In this document: positions 43,568 through 52,074 of the stretch, piece after piece
Numbering within the stretch: the first letter of the stretch is position 1
Layout of the letters: each line of letters starts with the position of its first letter
From: Bog-532 sp963742865
Lineage (GTDB): Bacteria > Actinomycetota > Actinomycetes > Streptosporangiales > Streptosporangiaceae
Direction: 5' to 3'
Assembly: GCA_963742865.1 (NCBI GenBank)
Contig: CAVUNW010000006.1
Location: 62,001 to 126,000, forward strand
DNA length: 64,000 bases
Translations under genes and position numbers: made by a program
The notes under the pieces: generated by a model
The model's input: only the letters and a program-made list of their open reading frames with translations
What the model was told of the DNA's origin: nothing
The model's database searches: none

Positions 43568-44503
43568 TCAACCCGGGTCCGCGGCCGCCGGGGCCAGGAT
43601 GAAATGGTCTTCCCAGATCTGCCGGAGCACGGCCTCCGGCGTGGCGTCGACGGTCTCGTCCAGGAAGATCCGCCCGGACAGCGCGACCACCATGGCGTCG
43701 AACACCACGTCCGGGTAGCGCTCCCCCGCCTCGGCCGGGTCCGCGGTGTCCCGGGTCAGGTCGGCCAGCTCCAGCAGCTGGGCGGCCACGAGCGTGAGGT
43801 CGATGGCCCCGCGGACGCTGCTGCCCTGCCGGATGTCCTCGTGCTCACGGGTGGCCCGGGTCACGGCCACCGCGTCGGCGACGAGCCGGTCGCGCAGCGC
43901 CGGCGGCATCTCGGGCACCGGGGCGCGCAGCGCCACGATGCCGCGCTCGGCCTCGGCGTCCTGATAGCTGATGGCCAGCCGGCACATCCGGTCGTGCACC
44001 GACGTCGACAGCCGGGTCGTGCCCACGTTGTCGTACGGGTTCATCGAGGCGATCACCCGGAACGTGGGCCGGGCCACCACGGTGTCCGCCCGCGGCACCG
44101 CGATCTGCCGTTCGGCCATCGCGGTCAGCAGCGTGTTGAGGGTGTCCTCCGGGGCCCGGTTGAACTCCTCGATGTACAGGAAGCCGCCCGACCGCATCGC
44201 CTCCAGCAGCGGGCCGTCGACGAAGTTGTCCGCACTGTAGTCCTCGCGGAGCACCCGGGCCGGGTTGTGGTGGCCGACCAGCTTGGCCGGGGTCAGGTCG
44301 GCATTGCCCTCCACGAACACCAGCGGGATGCCCCATTCGGCGGTGATCCCGCGCAGCAACGTGCTCTTGCTGGTCCCGGGCGGCCCTTCCAGCACGATGT
44401 CGCGCCCGGCGGCCACGGCGGCGAGCACGAGGTCGAGCTCGTGCTCGCGGCCGACCAGGCGCGTGCGGACCCGGTCCCGCACCACCGCGATTCGCGTCAG
44501 CAC
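43568..44503 (-). CDS. MoxR-family AAA+ ATPase
   Basis: A 311-residue MoxR AAA+ ATPase. Walker A is LEGPPGTSKSTLL (a GPPGTSKS form), Walker B is FLYIEEFNRAPEDTLNTLLTAMAERQ, sensor 1 ASMNPYDNVGTT, and the C-terminal lid follows. The start is GTG at 44503 (VLTRIAVVRDRVRTRLVGRE). With the downstream VWA gene it forms a typical maturation pair. In this place it interrupts the mycofactocin biosynthesis genes, so it might help mature or load a mycofactocin-dependent enzyme; this is inference. Confidence 0.88.
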   Translation of the reverse strand: MLTRIAVVRDRVRTRLVGREHELDLVLAAVAAGRDIVLEGPPGTSKSTLLRGITAEWGIPLVFVEGNADLTPAKLVGHHNPARVLREDYSADNFVDGPLLEAMRSGGFLYIEEFNRAPEDTLNTLLTAMAERQIAVPRADTVVARPTFRVIASMNPYDNVGTTRLSTSVHDRMCRLAISYQDAEAERGIVALRAPVPEMPPALRDRLVADAVAVTRATREHEDIRQGSSVRGAIDLTLVAAQLLELADLTRDTADPAEAGERYPDVVFDAMVVALSGRIFLDETVDATPEAVLRQIWEDHFILAPAAADPG

Positions 44504-44566
44504 CCACCGCTGCCGTCACCTGGACTCCCTCCCGGGGATGAATCGACTCTGGTTATACCCGGCCGG

Positions 44567-44730
44567 TCACTTGAGCAGCGAGCCGGCGTCGATGGGCAGC
44601 GTCACCCCGGTGATGTACCGGGCCTCGTCGGAGGCCAGGAACAGCACCGCGTTGGAGATGTCGCGCGCCTCCACCCACGGGGGGACGGGCTGGCGCGCTG
44701 GGAGCCGCCGGCTAAGCGGGCGGAAGATCG
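44567..44730 (-). pseudogene. C-terminal remnant of a mycofactocin-type SDR
   Basis: The minus strand encodes FRPLSRRLPARQPVPPWVEA then RDISNAVLFLASDEARYITG and VTLPIDAGSLLK followed by a TGA at 44567. This is the C-terminal fifth of the SDR group coupled to mycofactocin (PWVEARDISNAVLFLASDEARYITG is the usual tail). The catalytic domain is missing. A deletion fused it downstream of mftC. Confidence 0.65.
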
Positions 44731-44773
44731 CTTAATGGAGCAGGCCGGCCTGAATCCGGCCAGCGGGTCCTCG

Positions 44774-45988
44774 TTACAGGCGCGATCTGGCGGGCGCACC
44801 GGGGACAGCGCCCGCGCCGGGGATGGGGGGCGCGGGCGAATGGACACCGGTACCGGCCCCGAACTGCCGGGCCTGCCCGGCCCGCTGAGTGCGGTGCGAG
44901 TGGTCACCGGACGGGCGCGGCGCGGGCGCGCCGGCCAGCGCCAGCAGGGCGCGTTCGCCGTGACCCTGCACGCACTCGGGGTCGGGGCCATCGAGCGGCA
45001 GGCCGGTGAAGAACTTGGCCGCCATGCATCCGCCGCGGCAGGCGTCGTACGCCGAGCAGGAGGTGCACGCGCCCCCGCCCTGCGGCTGGCGCAGCTCCGC
45101 GAACAGCGGCGCCTGCTGCCAGACCGCGGCGAATCCGCCGGGGGCGCGGACGTTGCCGGCCAGGAAGTTCTCGTGGATGGCGAACGGGCAGGCGTACACG
45201 TCACCGACGGGGTCGATCAGGCACACCACCCGCCCGGCGCCGCACAGGTTGAGGCCGGGCAGGGACTGGCCGAACGCGGCCAGGTGGAAGAAGGAGTCGC
45301 CGGTCAGGACCTGCTCGCCGCGGGCCACGAGCCAGTCGTACAGCTCGCGCTGCTGCCGGGCGGTCGGGTGCAGTTCGTCCCAGACGTCCGCGCCGCGCCC
45401 GGATGGGCGCAGCCGGGTCAGCCGCAGCTGGGCGCCGAACCGGTCGGCGATCGCCTTGAAGGCGTCGAGCTGGCCCGCGTTCTGCCGCGTGACCACGACC
45501 GAGATCTTGAACCCGGCGAAGCCGGCGCCGGCGAGGTTGCGCATCGCCGCCAGCGCCGTCGCGTAGGAGCCCGCGCCGCGGACCGCGTCGTTGACCTCTG
45601 CGGTCGCGCCGTCCAGGGAGATCTGCACGTCCACGTAGTCGCTGGCCGCGAGGCGCCGGGCGACCGCCGGGGTGATCTTGACGCCGTTGGTGGAGAACTT
45701 GACGCCGACGTGGTGCTCGGTCGCGTAGTCGACGAGCTCCCAGAAATCGGGCCGGACCGTCGGCTCGCCGCCGCCGATGTTGACGTAGAACACCTGCATG
45801 CGCTCCAGCTCGTCGATCACCGCCCGGCATTCGGCGGTCGACAGCTCGCGCGGATCACGCCGCCCGGAGCTGGACAGGCAATGCAGGCAGGCCAGGTTGC
45901 AGGCGTAGGTGAGTTCCCAGGTCAGGCAGATCGGGGCGTCCAGGCCAAACTGGAACTGCTCAACCAGGGGCAGCGGCGCCCCGGTCAC
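44774..45988 (-). CDS. mftC: Mycofactocin radical SAM maturase MftC
   Basis: A radical SAM/SPASM enzyme of 404 residues that oxidatively decarboxylates and cyclises the MftA C-terminal Val-Tyr. The [4Fe-4S]-SAM motif is CNLACLHC (Cys 30, 34, 37 from the GTG start), with GGGEPTVRPDF and later SPASM clusters in CGAGRVVCLIDPVGDVYACPF and CTSCSAYDACRGGCMAAKFF. The start is placed at the GTG of 45988 with GGAG eight bases upstream; the frame opens at 46033 inside mftA. The N-terminus LVEQFQFGLDAPICLTWELTYACNL is the family norm. It directly follows mftA with only 29 bp between, leaving no room for mftB. Confidence 0.93.
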   Translation of the reverse strand: MTGAPLPLVEQFQFGLDAPICLTWELTYACNLACLHCLSSSGRRDPRELSTAECRAVIDELERMQVFYVNIGGGEPTVRPDFWELVDYATEHHVGVKFSTNGVKITPAVARRLAASDYVDVQISLDGATAEVNDAVRGAGSYATALAAMRNLAGAGFAGFKISVVVTRQNAGQLDAFKAIADRFGAQLRLTRLRPSGRGADVWDELHPTARQQRELYDWLVARGEQVLTGDSFFHLAAFGQSLPGLNLCGAGRVVCLIDPVGDVYACPFAIHENFLAGNVRAPGGFAAVWQQAPLFAELRQPQGGGACTSCSAYDACRGGCMAAKFFTGLPLDGPDPECVQGHGERALLALAGAPAPRPSGDHSHRTQRAGQARQFGAGTGVHSPAPPIPGAGAVPGAPARSRL

Positions 45989-45992
45989 CTCG

Positions 45993-46010
45993 GCTGCTCC
46001 GCGGAGCAGC
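45993..46010 (-). repeat. Perfect 18-bp palindrome between mftA and mftC
   Basis: gctgctccgcggagcagc at 45993-46010 is a perfect palindrome, with no loop beyond the central bases, in the 29-bp gap where mftB would lie. In RNA it would form a strong hairpin just before the mftC ribosome site. Possible roles are attenuation of mftC relative to the precursor mftA, or a deletion scar. Confidence 0.75.
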
Positions 46011-46017
46011 GGCGGCG

Positions 46018-46164
46018 TCAGTACACACCGCACATGCCGTCGATCGAGATCTCCTCGATCAGCAGTTCCCCGGTATCGGTCTCGGCGTCGGGAGCGGCTG
46101 GCCCCCGGTCCTCGGTACGGGACTCAGTGGCCGGGGACTGATCGCTGATGCCAGCTCCGCTCAT
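46018..46164 (-). CDS. mftA: Mycofactocin precursor peptide MftA
   Basis: A 48-residue ribosomal precursor with an acidic leader and the invariant C-terminus EEISIDGMCGVY. The terminal Val-Tyr is the part modified by MftC into the redox core of mycofactocin; the preceding IDGMCG is the conserved recognition segment. The ATG at 46164 has GAGGAG six bases upstream. It heads the minus-strand operon, divergent from mftR across the AT-rich control region at 46165-46288. Confidence 0.95.
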   Translation of the reverse strand: MSGAGISDQSPATESRTEDRGPAAPDAETDTGELLIEEISIDGMCGVY

Positions 46165-46214
46165 GCCAGCTCCTCTGCGTGCGGAGACGGGTGCCGCACG
46201 GATTTCGACACCGC

Positions 46215-46244
46215 GTGACGAATATTTTTTTACGTTAACGTCAC
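46215..46244. promoter_or_regulatory. AT-rich inverted repeat between mftR and mftA
   Basis: Arms GTGACG (46215-46220) and CGTCAC (46239-46244) flank an AT-rich 18-bp core that includes a T run and the palindrome ACGTTAACGT (46232-46241). This is the only strongly AT-rich patch in the neighbourhood and lies in the divergent intergenic region, so it is the best candidate for the MftR operator and the two promoters. Confidence 0.55.
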
Positions 46245-46288
46245 ACGGTGCCGCGATCAAGAGCCGGGACTACTATCAAAGAGAATTC

Positions 46289-46960
46289 ATGGACGATCTT
46301 CAGCCTGCAGGGACCGCAGCCGGGACCGCCGTGCGCCGCGGACGGCCGCCGGGCACGAGCCGGCGGAAGCTGGAACTGATCGCGCTCCGGCTGTTCACCG
46401 AGCAGGGCTTCGACGAGACCCCCATCGAGCAGATCGCCGCCGAGGCCGGGGTCAGCCGGCGCACGTTCTTCCGCTACTTCGACTCCAAGGCCAGCGTGCT
46501 GTGGGGGGAGTTCGACTCCGAGATCACCGTCATCCGGGAGGCGCTGGCCAAGGTGCCGGACTCGGTCCCGATGATGGACGCGATCCGGCAGGCGGTCGTG
46601 GCCGCGAACCACTACCGGGTCGAGGACGTCCCCGAACTGCGGGCCCGGATGAACCTGATCGCCTCGGCGCCGTCGCTGCAGTCCAGCGCGGCCGTTCGCT
46701 ACGACGCCTGGGAACGCGTGGTCAGCGACTTCGTCGCGACCCGCACCGGCCAGCCGGCCTGGTCGCTGTACCCGCTGATCGTGAGCCGGTCGACGCTGGC
46801 CGCCTGCCGGGCCGCGTACGAGCGCTGGAGCGCACGGGCCGACAGCGACCTGACCGTCTACCTGGACGCGGCGCTGTCGGCGCTGTCAGCCGGTTTCGAC
46901 ATCGCGGCGATGCAGTTCCCCGAGCAGCACCTGGACGTCATGCCCGCGCCCGGGACATGA
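46289..46960 (+). CDS. mftR: Mycofactocin system TetR regulator MftR
   Basis: A 223-residue TetR regulator of the mycofactocin type. The DNA-binding domain is RRKLELIALRLFTEQGFDETPIEQIAAEAGVSRRTFFRYFDSKASVLWGEFD, nearly the family consensus. The ligand domain includes AANHYRVEDVPELRARMNLIA and WSLYPLIVSRSTLAACRAAYERW. MftR is reported to respond to long-chain acyl-CoA and repress the mft operon. The ATG at 46289 is preferred over the longer frame from 46148. Divergent from mftA and overlapping the next gene by ATGA. Confidence 0.9.
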   Translation: MDDLQPAGTAAGTAVRRGRPPGTSRRKLELIALRLFTEQGFDETPIEQIAAEAGVSRRTFFRYFDSKASVLWGEFDSEITVIREALAKVPDSVPMMDAIRQAVVAANHYRVEDVPELRARMNLIASAPSLQSSAAVRYDAWERVVSDFVATRTGQPAWSLYPLIVSRSTLAACRAAYERWSARADSDLTVYLDAALSALSAGFDIAAMQFPEQHLDVMPAPGT

Positions 46961-48162
46961 CGATGGGTATGCACAGCACCGGCCGCATCCGGGTATCGCA
47001 CGCGGGGGCGCTGCCGCGGCCGGCGGGTCTGGCGCGTCTCTTCGCGGCGGGCCCATCCGGGGCGGACGCGTTCCGGGCGGCACTGCCGGCCGCGGTGACC
47101 GAGGTGGTGAACCAGCAGATCGCCGCGGGCGTGGACATCGTCAACGACGGGGAGATCTCCAAGCGCGGCCTGTTCATCGGGTATATCCGGGACCGGATGA
47201 GCGGCTTCGAGGAGCGCTCGTTCCCGCCCGGCGGCTACCAGCCGCCGAACGCCGGGGTGACGGGGCGGGACCAGCGGGACTTCCCCGGCTTCTTCGCGGC
47301 GGGACTGGGCGGATTCCGGTTCGGCTCCGCCGCCGCCGTCGCGGCCGGGCCGCAGCCGGTGACGGCGTACTTCTGTACCGGCCCGCTGAGTTATACCGGC
47401 GCCGCGAGCGCCCGGGCCGACATCGAGCGGCTCACCGCGGCGGTCCGGGACGCCCGCGGCCGGGGCCACGACGGCGTGCAGGCGTTCCTGCCGGCCATCA
47501 CCCCGGGCACGGTCGAGCACTGGCTGCGCAACGAGTTCTACCCCGACGAGGAGTCCTTCCTGTTCGCGATCGCGGACGTGCTGCACGAGGAGTACCGGGC
47601 CATCACGGACGCGGGCCTCATCCTGCAGCTGGACGACCCGGACCTGCCCGACGGATGGCAGATGTTCCCGGGCATGACCGTGCCGGAGTACCGCCGCTAC
47701 GCCGCGCGGCGCATCGAGGCGCTGAACCACGCATTGCGCGGGCTGCCCGAGGAGCAGATCCGGCTGCACATCTGCTGGGGCAGCCACCACGGCCCGCACC
47801 GCGACGACATCCCGCTCCGGGACCTGGCTGACCTGGTGCTCAGCGTCCCGGCGGGATGCTATTCGGTCGAGGCCGCCAACCCGCGGCACGAGCACGAGTG
47901 GGCCGTGTGGGAAGAGGTGCGGCTGCCGGACGGGAAGTCCCTCATGCCCGGGGTGGTCGGGCACGCCACCGACATCATCGAGCACCCCGAACTCGTGGCG
48001 CAGCGGCTGATCCGGTTCGCGCGGCTGGTCGGCCGGGAGAACGTCATCGCCGGCACCGACTGCGGCCTCGGCGGCCGGGTGGGCCACCCGGAGATCGTCT
48101 GGGCCAAGCTGGCCGACCTGGCGGCGGGGGCCCGCCTGGCCACGGCTCAGCTCTGGCCGTGA
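46957..48162 (+). CDS. Cobalamin-independent methionine-synthase-like / epoxyalkane:CoM-transferase-like protein
   Basis: A 401-residue protein of the MetE C-terminal-domain superfamily (UROD-like TIM barrel). N-terminal VSHAGALPRPAGL and IAAGVDIVNDGEISKRGLFIGYI match the MetE-like/XecA-type subgroup. Zinc ligands are likely in RLHICWGSHHGPHRDDI (His-x-Cys) and IAGTDCGLGG (Cys), with the conserved LQLDDPDL Asp pair between. It is not a full MetE, lacking the N-terminal half. Relatives are epoxyalkane:coenzyme M transferases. The ATG overlaps the mftR stop, so it is co-transcribed with the mycofactocin regulator. Confidence 0.82.
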   Translation: MTMGMHSTGRIRVSHAGALPRPAGLARLFAAGPSGADAFRAALPAAVTEVVNQQIAAGVDIVNDGEISKRGLFIGYIRDRMSGFEERSFPPGGYQPPNAGVTGRDQRDFPGFFAAGLGGFRFGSAAAVAAGPQPVTAYFCTGPLSYTGAASARADIERLTAAVRDARGRGHDGVQAFLPAITPGTVEHWLRNEFYPDEESFLFAIADVLHEEYRAITDAGLILQLDDPDLPDGWQMFPGMTVPEYRRYAARRIEALNHALRGLPEEQIRLHICWGSHHGPHRDDIPLRDLADLVLSVPAGCYSVEAANPRHEHEWAVWEEVRLPDGKSLMPGVVGHATDIIEHPELVAQRLIRFARLVGRENVIAGTDCGLGGRVGHPEIVWAKLADLAAGARLATAQLWP

Positions 48163-48235
48163 ACGGACCGGCCCGACGCCCCGGCATTTCCGGATACCCG
48201 GCATTCCGTCGCTCAGGGGCGGCATTCCATCGGGC

Positions 48236-48416
48236 TCAGGGGCTGCCGCCCATCCGGTTGATCAGCTCGTCGCGGGAAATGTTGTACTTCTCGCCGAATT
48301 CGTAGACCTGCTCAACATCCACTGGATTCCGGCAGGTCTCGGGACGCCTCGTCAGCCGCCTGCGGGAATCCCCACTTACGCAGTGAATCGACTACTGACT
48401 GCCTGCTGACCTGCAT
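48236..48416 (-). pseudogene. Small conserved-looking protein, one-base frameshift
   Basis: The ATG at 48416 reads MQVSRQSVVDSLRKWGFPQA, AADEASRDLPESS, after which one extra G shifts the frame; the continuation DVEQVYEFGEKYNISRDELI, NRMGGSP ends at the TGA of 48236. The combined product of about 60 residues resembles short actinobacterial proteins with a PVDVEQ...DELI.RMGGSP tail. The function is unknown. The flanking 48163-48235 and 48417-48625 hold no other gene I can support; the latter must carry the promoter of the dehydrogenase operon. Confidence 0.5.
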
Positions 48417-48625
48417 GGCTAGCACCGAGCCCTTGCCTCAGCATGACGCCGCCGTGGCGTGCAACCTGTCTACCCGGACCAGGCTAGCAGCCCACGCAAG
48501 CACCGTACGTCCATATTCCCTGGTCAAGATGGCCACTTTGTCTCTGATTCTTTGCAGATACTAGATGTTCGGATGGCCGGATCGCAGGATTGCTACTAGT
48601 TGCCTCCTATCTGATCGGAGGGCAT

Positions 48626-49759
48626 GTGGCATCTGTGGCGCACACTGTCCCCGGCGGCCCGGCATCCCGGAAGCTCCTGCCGACGGCAACTCCGCTGACG
48701 CTGCTGGACGCGGATGGCCGGGCCGTCCCGTCCGCGGGCCTCGACATGCCCGGCGACGACGTGCTGGCCGAGCTGCACCGGAAGATGGTGCTGGCGCGGC
48801 GTTTCGATACGCAGGCGACGGCCCTGACCAAGCAGGGACGGCTCGCGGTCTATCCGTCGGCCCGCGGACAGGAAGCAGGCGAGATCGGCGCGGTTCTCGC
48901 CCTCCGCCCGCAGGACTGGCTGTTTCCCACCTACCGCGACTCGATGGCCGTGGTGGCCCGGGGGGTGGATCCTCTCGAGGCGCTGACGCTGCTGCGCGGG
49001 GACTGGCATTGCGGCTATGACCCGTACGCCTGCCGCGTCGCCCCGCAGTGCACCCCGCTGGCGACGAATGCGCTGCATGCCGTGGGTGTGGCCCACGCGG
49101 CCAGGCTGAAGGGCGAAGACTCGGCCGCCCTGGTGATGCTCGGCGACGGCGCGACGAGCGAAGGTGACATGCACGCCGCGCTGAACTTCGCCGCGGTCTG
49201 GAAGGCACCGGTGGTGTTCTTCGTGCAGAACAACGGCTACGCGATCAGCGTCCCGCTGTCCAAGCAGACCGCCGCCCCTTCGCTGGCCGCCAAGGGGATT
49301 GGCTACGGGGTCCCCGGCATGCTGGTCGACGGCAACGACGCCGCCGCCGTCTATGCGGCCGTGCAGCACGCGGTGACGTCCGCCGCCGGGGGCGCCGGGC
49401 CAACGCTGATCGAAGCGCTCACCTACCGCATCGAGGCCCACACCAACGCCGACGACGCCGCGCGGTACCGCCACCAGGACGAGGTGGAACGGTGGCTCGC
49501 CCGCGACCCGCTGACGCGGATCAGGCAGCATCTGTTCGCGCGGGGCCTGCTCGACGAGCGCGCGGCCGCGGCCCTGGACGCCGAGGCCGAAGCCGAGGCA
49601 GCGACGCTGCGGCAGCGGGTGAACACCGATACCGGGCACGATCCTGCTGACCTCTTCCGGTACGTCTACGCCCAGCAGACCCCGGCACTGCACCGGCAGC
49701 AGCAGGAGCTGGCCTGGGAACTCGCCGAAGCAGCGGACGACGCGGAGGAACCCCGATGA
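48626..49759 (+). CDS. 2-oxoacid dehydrogenase E1 alpha subunit
   Basis: The 377-residue alpha subunit of a heterotetrameric 2-oxoacid (pyruvate or branched-chain) dehydrogenase. The ThDP/Mg motif is GDGATSEGDMHAALNFAAVWKAPVVFFVQNN, and the phosphorylation-loop equivalent is THT-less YRIEAHTNADDAARYR, which includes the catalytic His. N-terminal segment: LHRKMVLARRFDTQATALTKQG. The start is the GTG at 48626, with GGAG five bases before it. The E1 beta gene overlaps by four bases. The branched-chain-type sequence YRHQDEVERWLARDPL favours BCKDH-like, but the substrate is undetermined. Confidence 0.88.
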   Translation: MASVAHTVPGGPASRKLLPTATPLTLLDADGRAVPSAGLDMPGDDVLAELHRKMVLARRFDTQATALTKQGRLAVYPSARGQEAGEIGAVLALRPQDWLFPTYRDSMAVVARGVDPLEALTLLRGDWHCGYDPYACRVAPQCTPLATNALHAVGVAHAARLKGEDSAALVMLGDGATSEGDMHAALNFAAVWKAPVVFFVQNNGYAISVPLSKQTAAPSLAAKGIGYGVPGMLVDGNDAAAVYAAVQHAVTSAAGGAGPTLIEALTYRIEAHTNADDAARYRHQDEVERWLARDPLTRIRQHLFARGLLDERAAAALDAEAEAEAATLRQRVNTDTGHDPADLFRYVYAQQTPALHRQQQELAWELAEAADDAEEPR

Positions 49760-50817
49760 CCGTGACCGCCGAACGCAAGCCCGAGGGACCGGTGACGACC
49801 GCTGAACTCACGATGGCGGGGGCCCTGAACCGGGCGCTGGCCGATGCGCTGAGCGAGGACGAAACGGTGCTGGTCTTCGGGGAGGACGTCGGCACGCTGG
49901 GAGGCGTCTTCCGGGTGACCGACGGGCTGGCGGCCAGGTTCGGTGAGGCGCGGGTCTTCGACACGCCACTCGCCGAATCAGGCATTGTCGGCACGGCCAT
50001 CGGCATGGCGATGAACGGCCTGCGGCCCGTGGTCGAGATGCAGTTCGACGCGTTCGCCTATCCGGCATTCGAGCAGATCACCAGCCATCTGGCCAAGCTC
50101 CGCAACCGGACCAGGGGCCGCCTCATCGTGCCGGTCGTGATCCGGATCCCCTACGGCGGCGGCATCGGCGGCGTGGAGCACCACTGCGACTCCTCCGAGG
50201 CCTACTACACGCATACCGCCGGCCTGCGGGTGGTGACCCCGGCCACACCCGGGGACGCATACGCGCTGCTGCGCAAGGCGATCGAATGCCCGGACCCCGT
50301 TATCTTCCTGGAGCCCAAGCGGCGCTACTGGTCGAAGGAGGCCGCGGTCCTGGACCACGCCGCCGCCACCCTCGATCGGGCCCTCGTACGCCGGCCGGGC
50401 TCGGACGTGACCCTGATCGCGTACGGCGGGACGGTGGCCACCGCGCTGGAGGCGGCCGACGCCGCCGCCGAAGATGGCCGCAGCATCGAGGTCATCGACC
50501 TGCGGAGCCTGTCCCCATTCGACGACGAGACGGTGACCGCATCGGTGCGGCGGACCGGCCGGGCCATCGTCGTGCATGAAGCGAGCCGGTTCTGCGGATA
50601 CGGCGCCGAGGTGGCCGCTCGCCTGTCCGAGCAGTGTTTCCACTACCTCGAAGCTCCGGTGCTGCGGGTCACTGGGTTCGACATCCCCTATCCCCCGCCG
50701 CACCTGGAGGAATACCACCTGCCGAACGTGGACCGGATCCTCGACGCGGTCGACCGCCTGCAGTGGCAGGAGACCAGCACCATGCGTGAAACCAGCACCG
50801 TGCAGGCGGCCGGCTAG
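49756..50817 (+). CDS. 2-oxoacid dehydrogenase E1 beta subunit
   Basis: A 353-residue beta subunit: LVFGEDVGTLGGVFRVTDGLAARFGEARVFDTPLAESGIVGTAIGMAMNGLRPVVEMQF, PVVIRIPYGGGIGGVEHHCDSSEAYY and the C-terminal transketolase domain GRAIVVHEASRFCGYGAEVAARL. It pairs with the preceding alpha subunit to decarboxylate the 2-oxoacid. Translation is coupled on both sides: ATGA with E1 alpha and an immediately adjoining stop/start (TAG then ATG) with E2. Confidence 0.9.
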   Translation: MTVTAERKPEGPVTTAELTMAGALNRALADALSEDETVLVFGEDVGTLGGVFRVTDGLAARFGEARVFDTPLAESGIVGTAIGMAMNGLRPVVEMQFDAFAYPAFEQITSHLAKLRNRTRGRLIVPVVIRIPYGGGIGGVEHHCDSSEAYYTHTAGLRVVTPATPGDAYALLRKAIECPDPVIFLEPKRRYWSKEAAVLDHAAATLDRALVRRPGSDVTLIAYGGTVATALEAADAAAEDGRSIEVIDLRSLSPFDDETVTASVRRTGRAIVVHEASRFCGYGAEVAARLSEQCFHYLEAPVLRVTGFDIPYPPPHLEEYHLPNVDRILDAVDRLQWQETSTMRETSTVQAAG

Positions 50818-52044
50818 ATGCCCGCCTTCCTGCTGCCGGATCTCGGCGAGGGCCTGACCGAAGCCGAGATCGTGACCTGGCACGTGCAGGCCGGCGACAC
50901 CGTCACCATCGATCAGGGCATCGTGGAGGTGGAGACGGCCAAAGCGCTGGTCGAGGTCCCCGTGCCGTTCGCCGGCCGCGTCACCGAACTGCACGCCAAA
51001 CCCGGTGACGTGGTGGCGGTGGGAGAGCCCCTGGTCACGGTCGATCCCGCCGATCACGCCGATCACGCCGGGGAGAGCGGCAACGTTCTCATCGGCTACG
51101 GCACGTCCGGCGAGCGCCGCCGCCGTCACCGGGCCACGCGGTCATCGGGAGTAACCCCCGTGCCCAACGGGCGCGTGGCCGTCGCCTCGCCGCTCATCAG
51201 GCAGCTGGCCCGGAACGCCGGCCTCGACCTCACCACCCTGCGCGGCTCCGGGCGCAGCGGGCTGATCACCCGCCAGGATGTCGAGGCGGCGATCGGTGCC
51301 CGTCCGGCGCCCCAGGACCCTGGCCCGGAGCCTGCGCCGGCCGGCTCGCTGGCCCCCGGGGTCACCCGGATCCCGATCCGGGGGCCCCGCAAGTCCATCG
51401 CCGACAAGCTGAGCCGGTCGCGGCGGGAAATCCCGGAGGCGACGGTCTGGGTCGACGTGGATGCCACCGAAATGCTCGGTCTCCGCGCGGCGCTGAACGC
51501 CGGCCCGGCCGCGCCGAAGATCAGCCTCCTGGCGCTGCTGTCCCGGTTCACGGTGGCCGCGCTGCACCGCTACCCGGAACTCAACGCCAGGATCGAGGGC
51601 GACGAGATCGTGCTGAGCCCGGCGGTGCACCTGGGCTTCGCCGCCCAGACCGACCGCGGGCTCATGGTGCCCGTCATCCGTGATGCCGGGGGGCACACCC
51701 TCGAGCAGCTCGCCACGGCACTGGCCGAACGGACGGTGCGCGCCAGGGAAGGCACGCTCGGTCCCGCCGAGCTGACGGGCGGAACGTTTACGGTCAACAA
51801 TTACGGCGTCTTCGGCGTGGACGGCTCGGCGGCCATCATCAATCACCCGGAAGTGGCGATCCTGGGCATCGGCCGGATCATCCAGCGTCCGTGGGTGGTC
51901 GGCGGGCAGGTCGTGGCCCGGCAGATGACCGAACTGACGCTCGCGTTCGATCACCGGGTCTGCGACGGCGGGACGGCGGGCGGCTTCCTGCGCTTCATCG
52001 CCGACTGCATCGAATCCCCGGCGAAGGTCCTGCGGCACCTGTAG
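50818..52044 (+). CDS. 2-oxoacid dehydrogenase E2 (dihydrolipoamide acyltransferase)
   Basis: A 408-residue E2. The single lipoyl domain (1-80) has the lipoylation Lys in VEVETAKALVEVPVPF. A peripheral E1/E3-binding domain follows (SPLIRQLARNAGLDLTTLRGSGRSGLITRQDVEAA, about residues 120-157), then the acyltransferase core with VDVDATEMLGLRAAL, FTVNNYGVFGVDGSAAIINHPEVAILGIG and the catalytic FDHRVCDGG. It completes a three-gene operon; no E3 lies alongside, so a shared lipoamide dehydrogenase elsewhere is implied. One lipoyl domain and the compact linker suit the branched-chain type. Confidence 0.9.
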   Translation: MPAFLLPDLGEGLTEAEIVTWHVQAGDTVTIDQGIVEVETAKALVEVPVPFAGRVTELHAKPGDVVAVGEPLVTVDPADHADHAGESGNVLIGYGTSGERRRRHRATRSSGVTPVPNGRVAVASPLIRQLARNAGLDLTTLRGSGRSGLITRQDVEAAIGARPAPQDPGPEPAPAGSLAPGVTRIPIRGPRKSIADKLSRSRREIPEATVWVDVDATEMLGLRAALNAGPAAPKISLLALLSRFTVAALHRYPELNARIEGDEIVLSPAVHLGFAAQTDRGLMVPVIRDAGGHTLEQLATALAERTVRAREGTLGPAELTGGTFTVNNYGVFGVDGSAAIINHPEVAILGIGRIIQRPWVVGGQVVARQMTELTLAFDHRVCDGGTAGGFLRFIADCIESPAKVLRHL

Positions 52045-52074
52045 GGCGGGCCGCTACCGCTATCGGACGTGCCG

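Noticed and set aside
45993..46010. Rho-independent terminator after mftA
   Set aside because: The palindrome lacks a T run on either strand and stands within a coupled operon, so a simple terminator is not supported.
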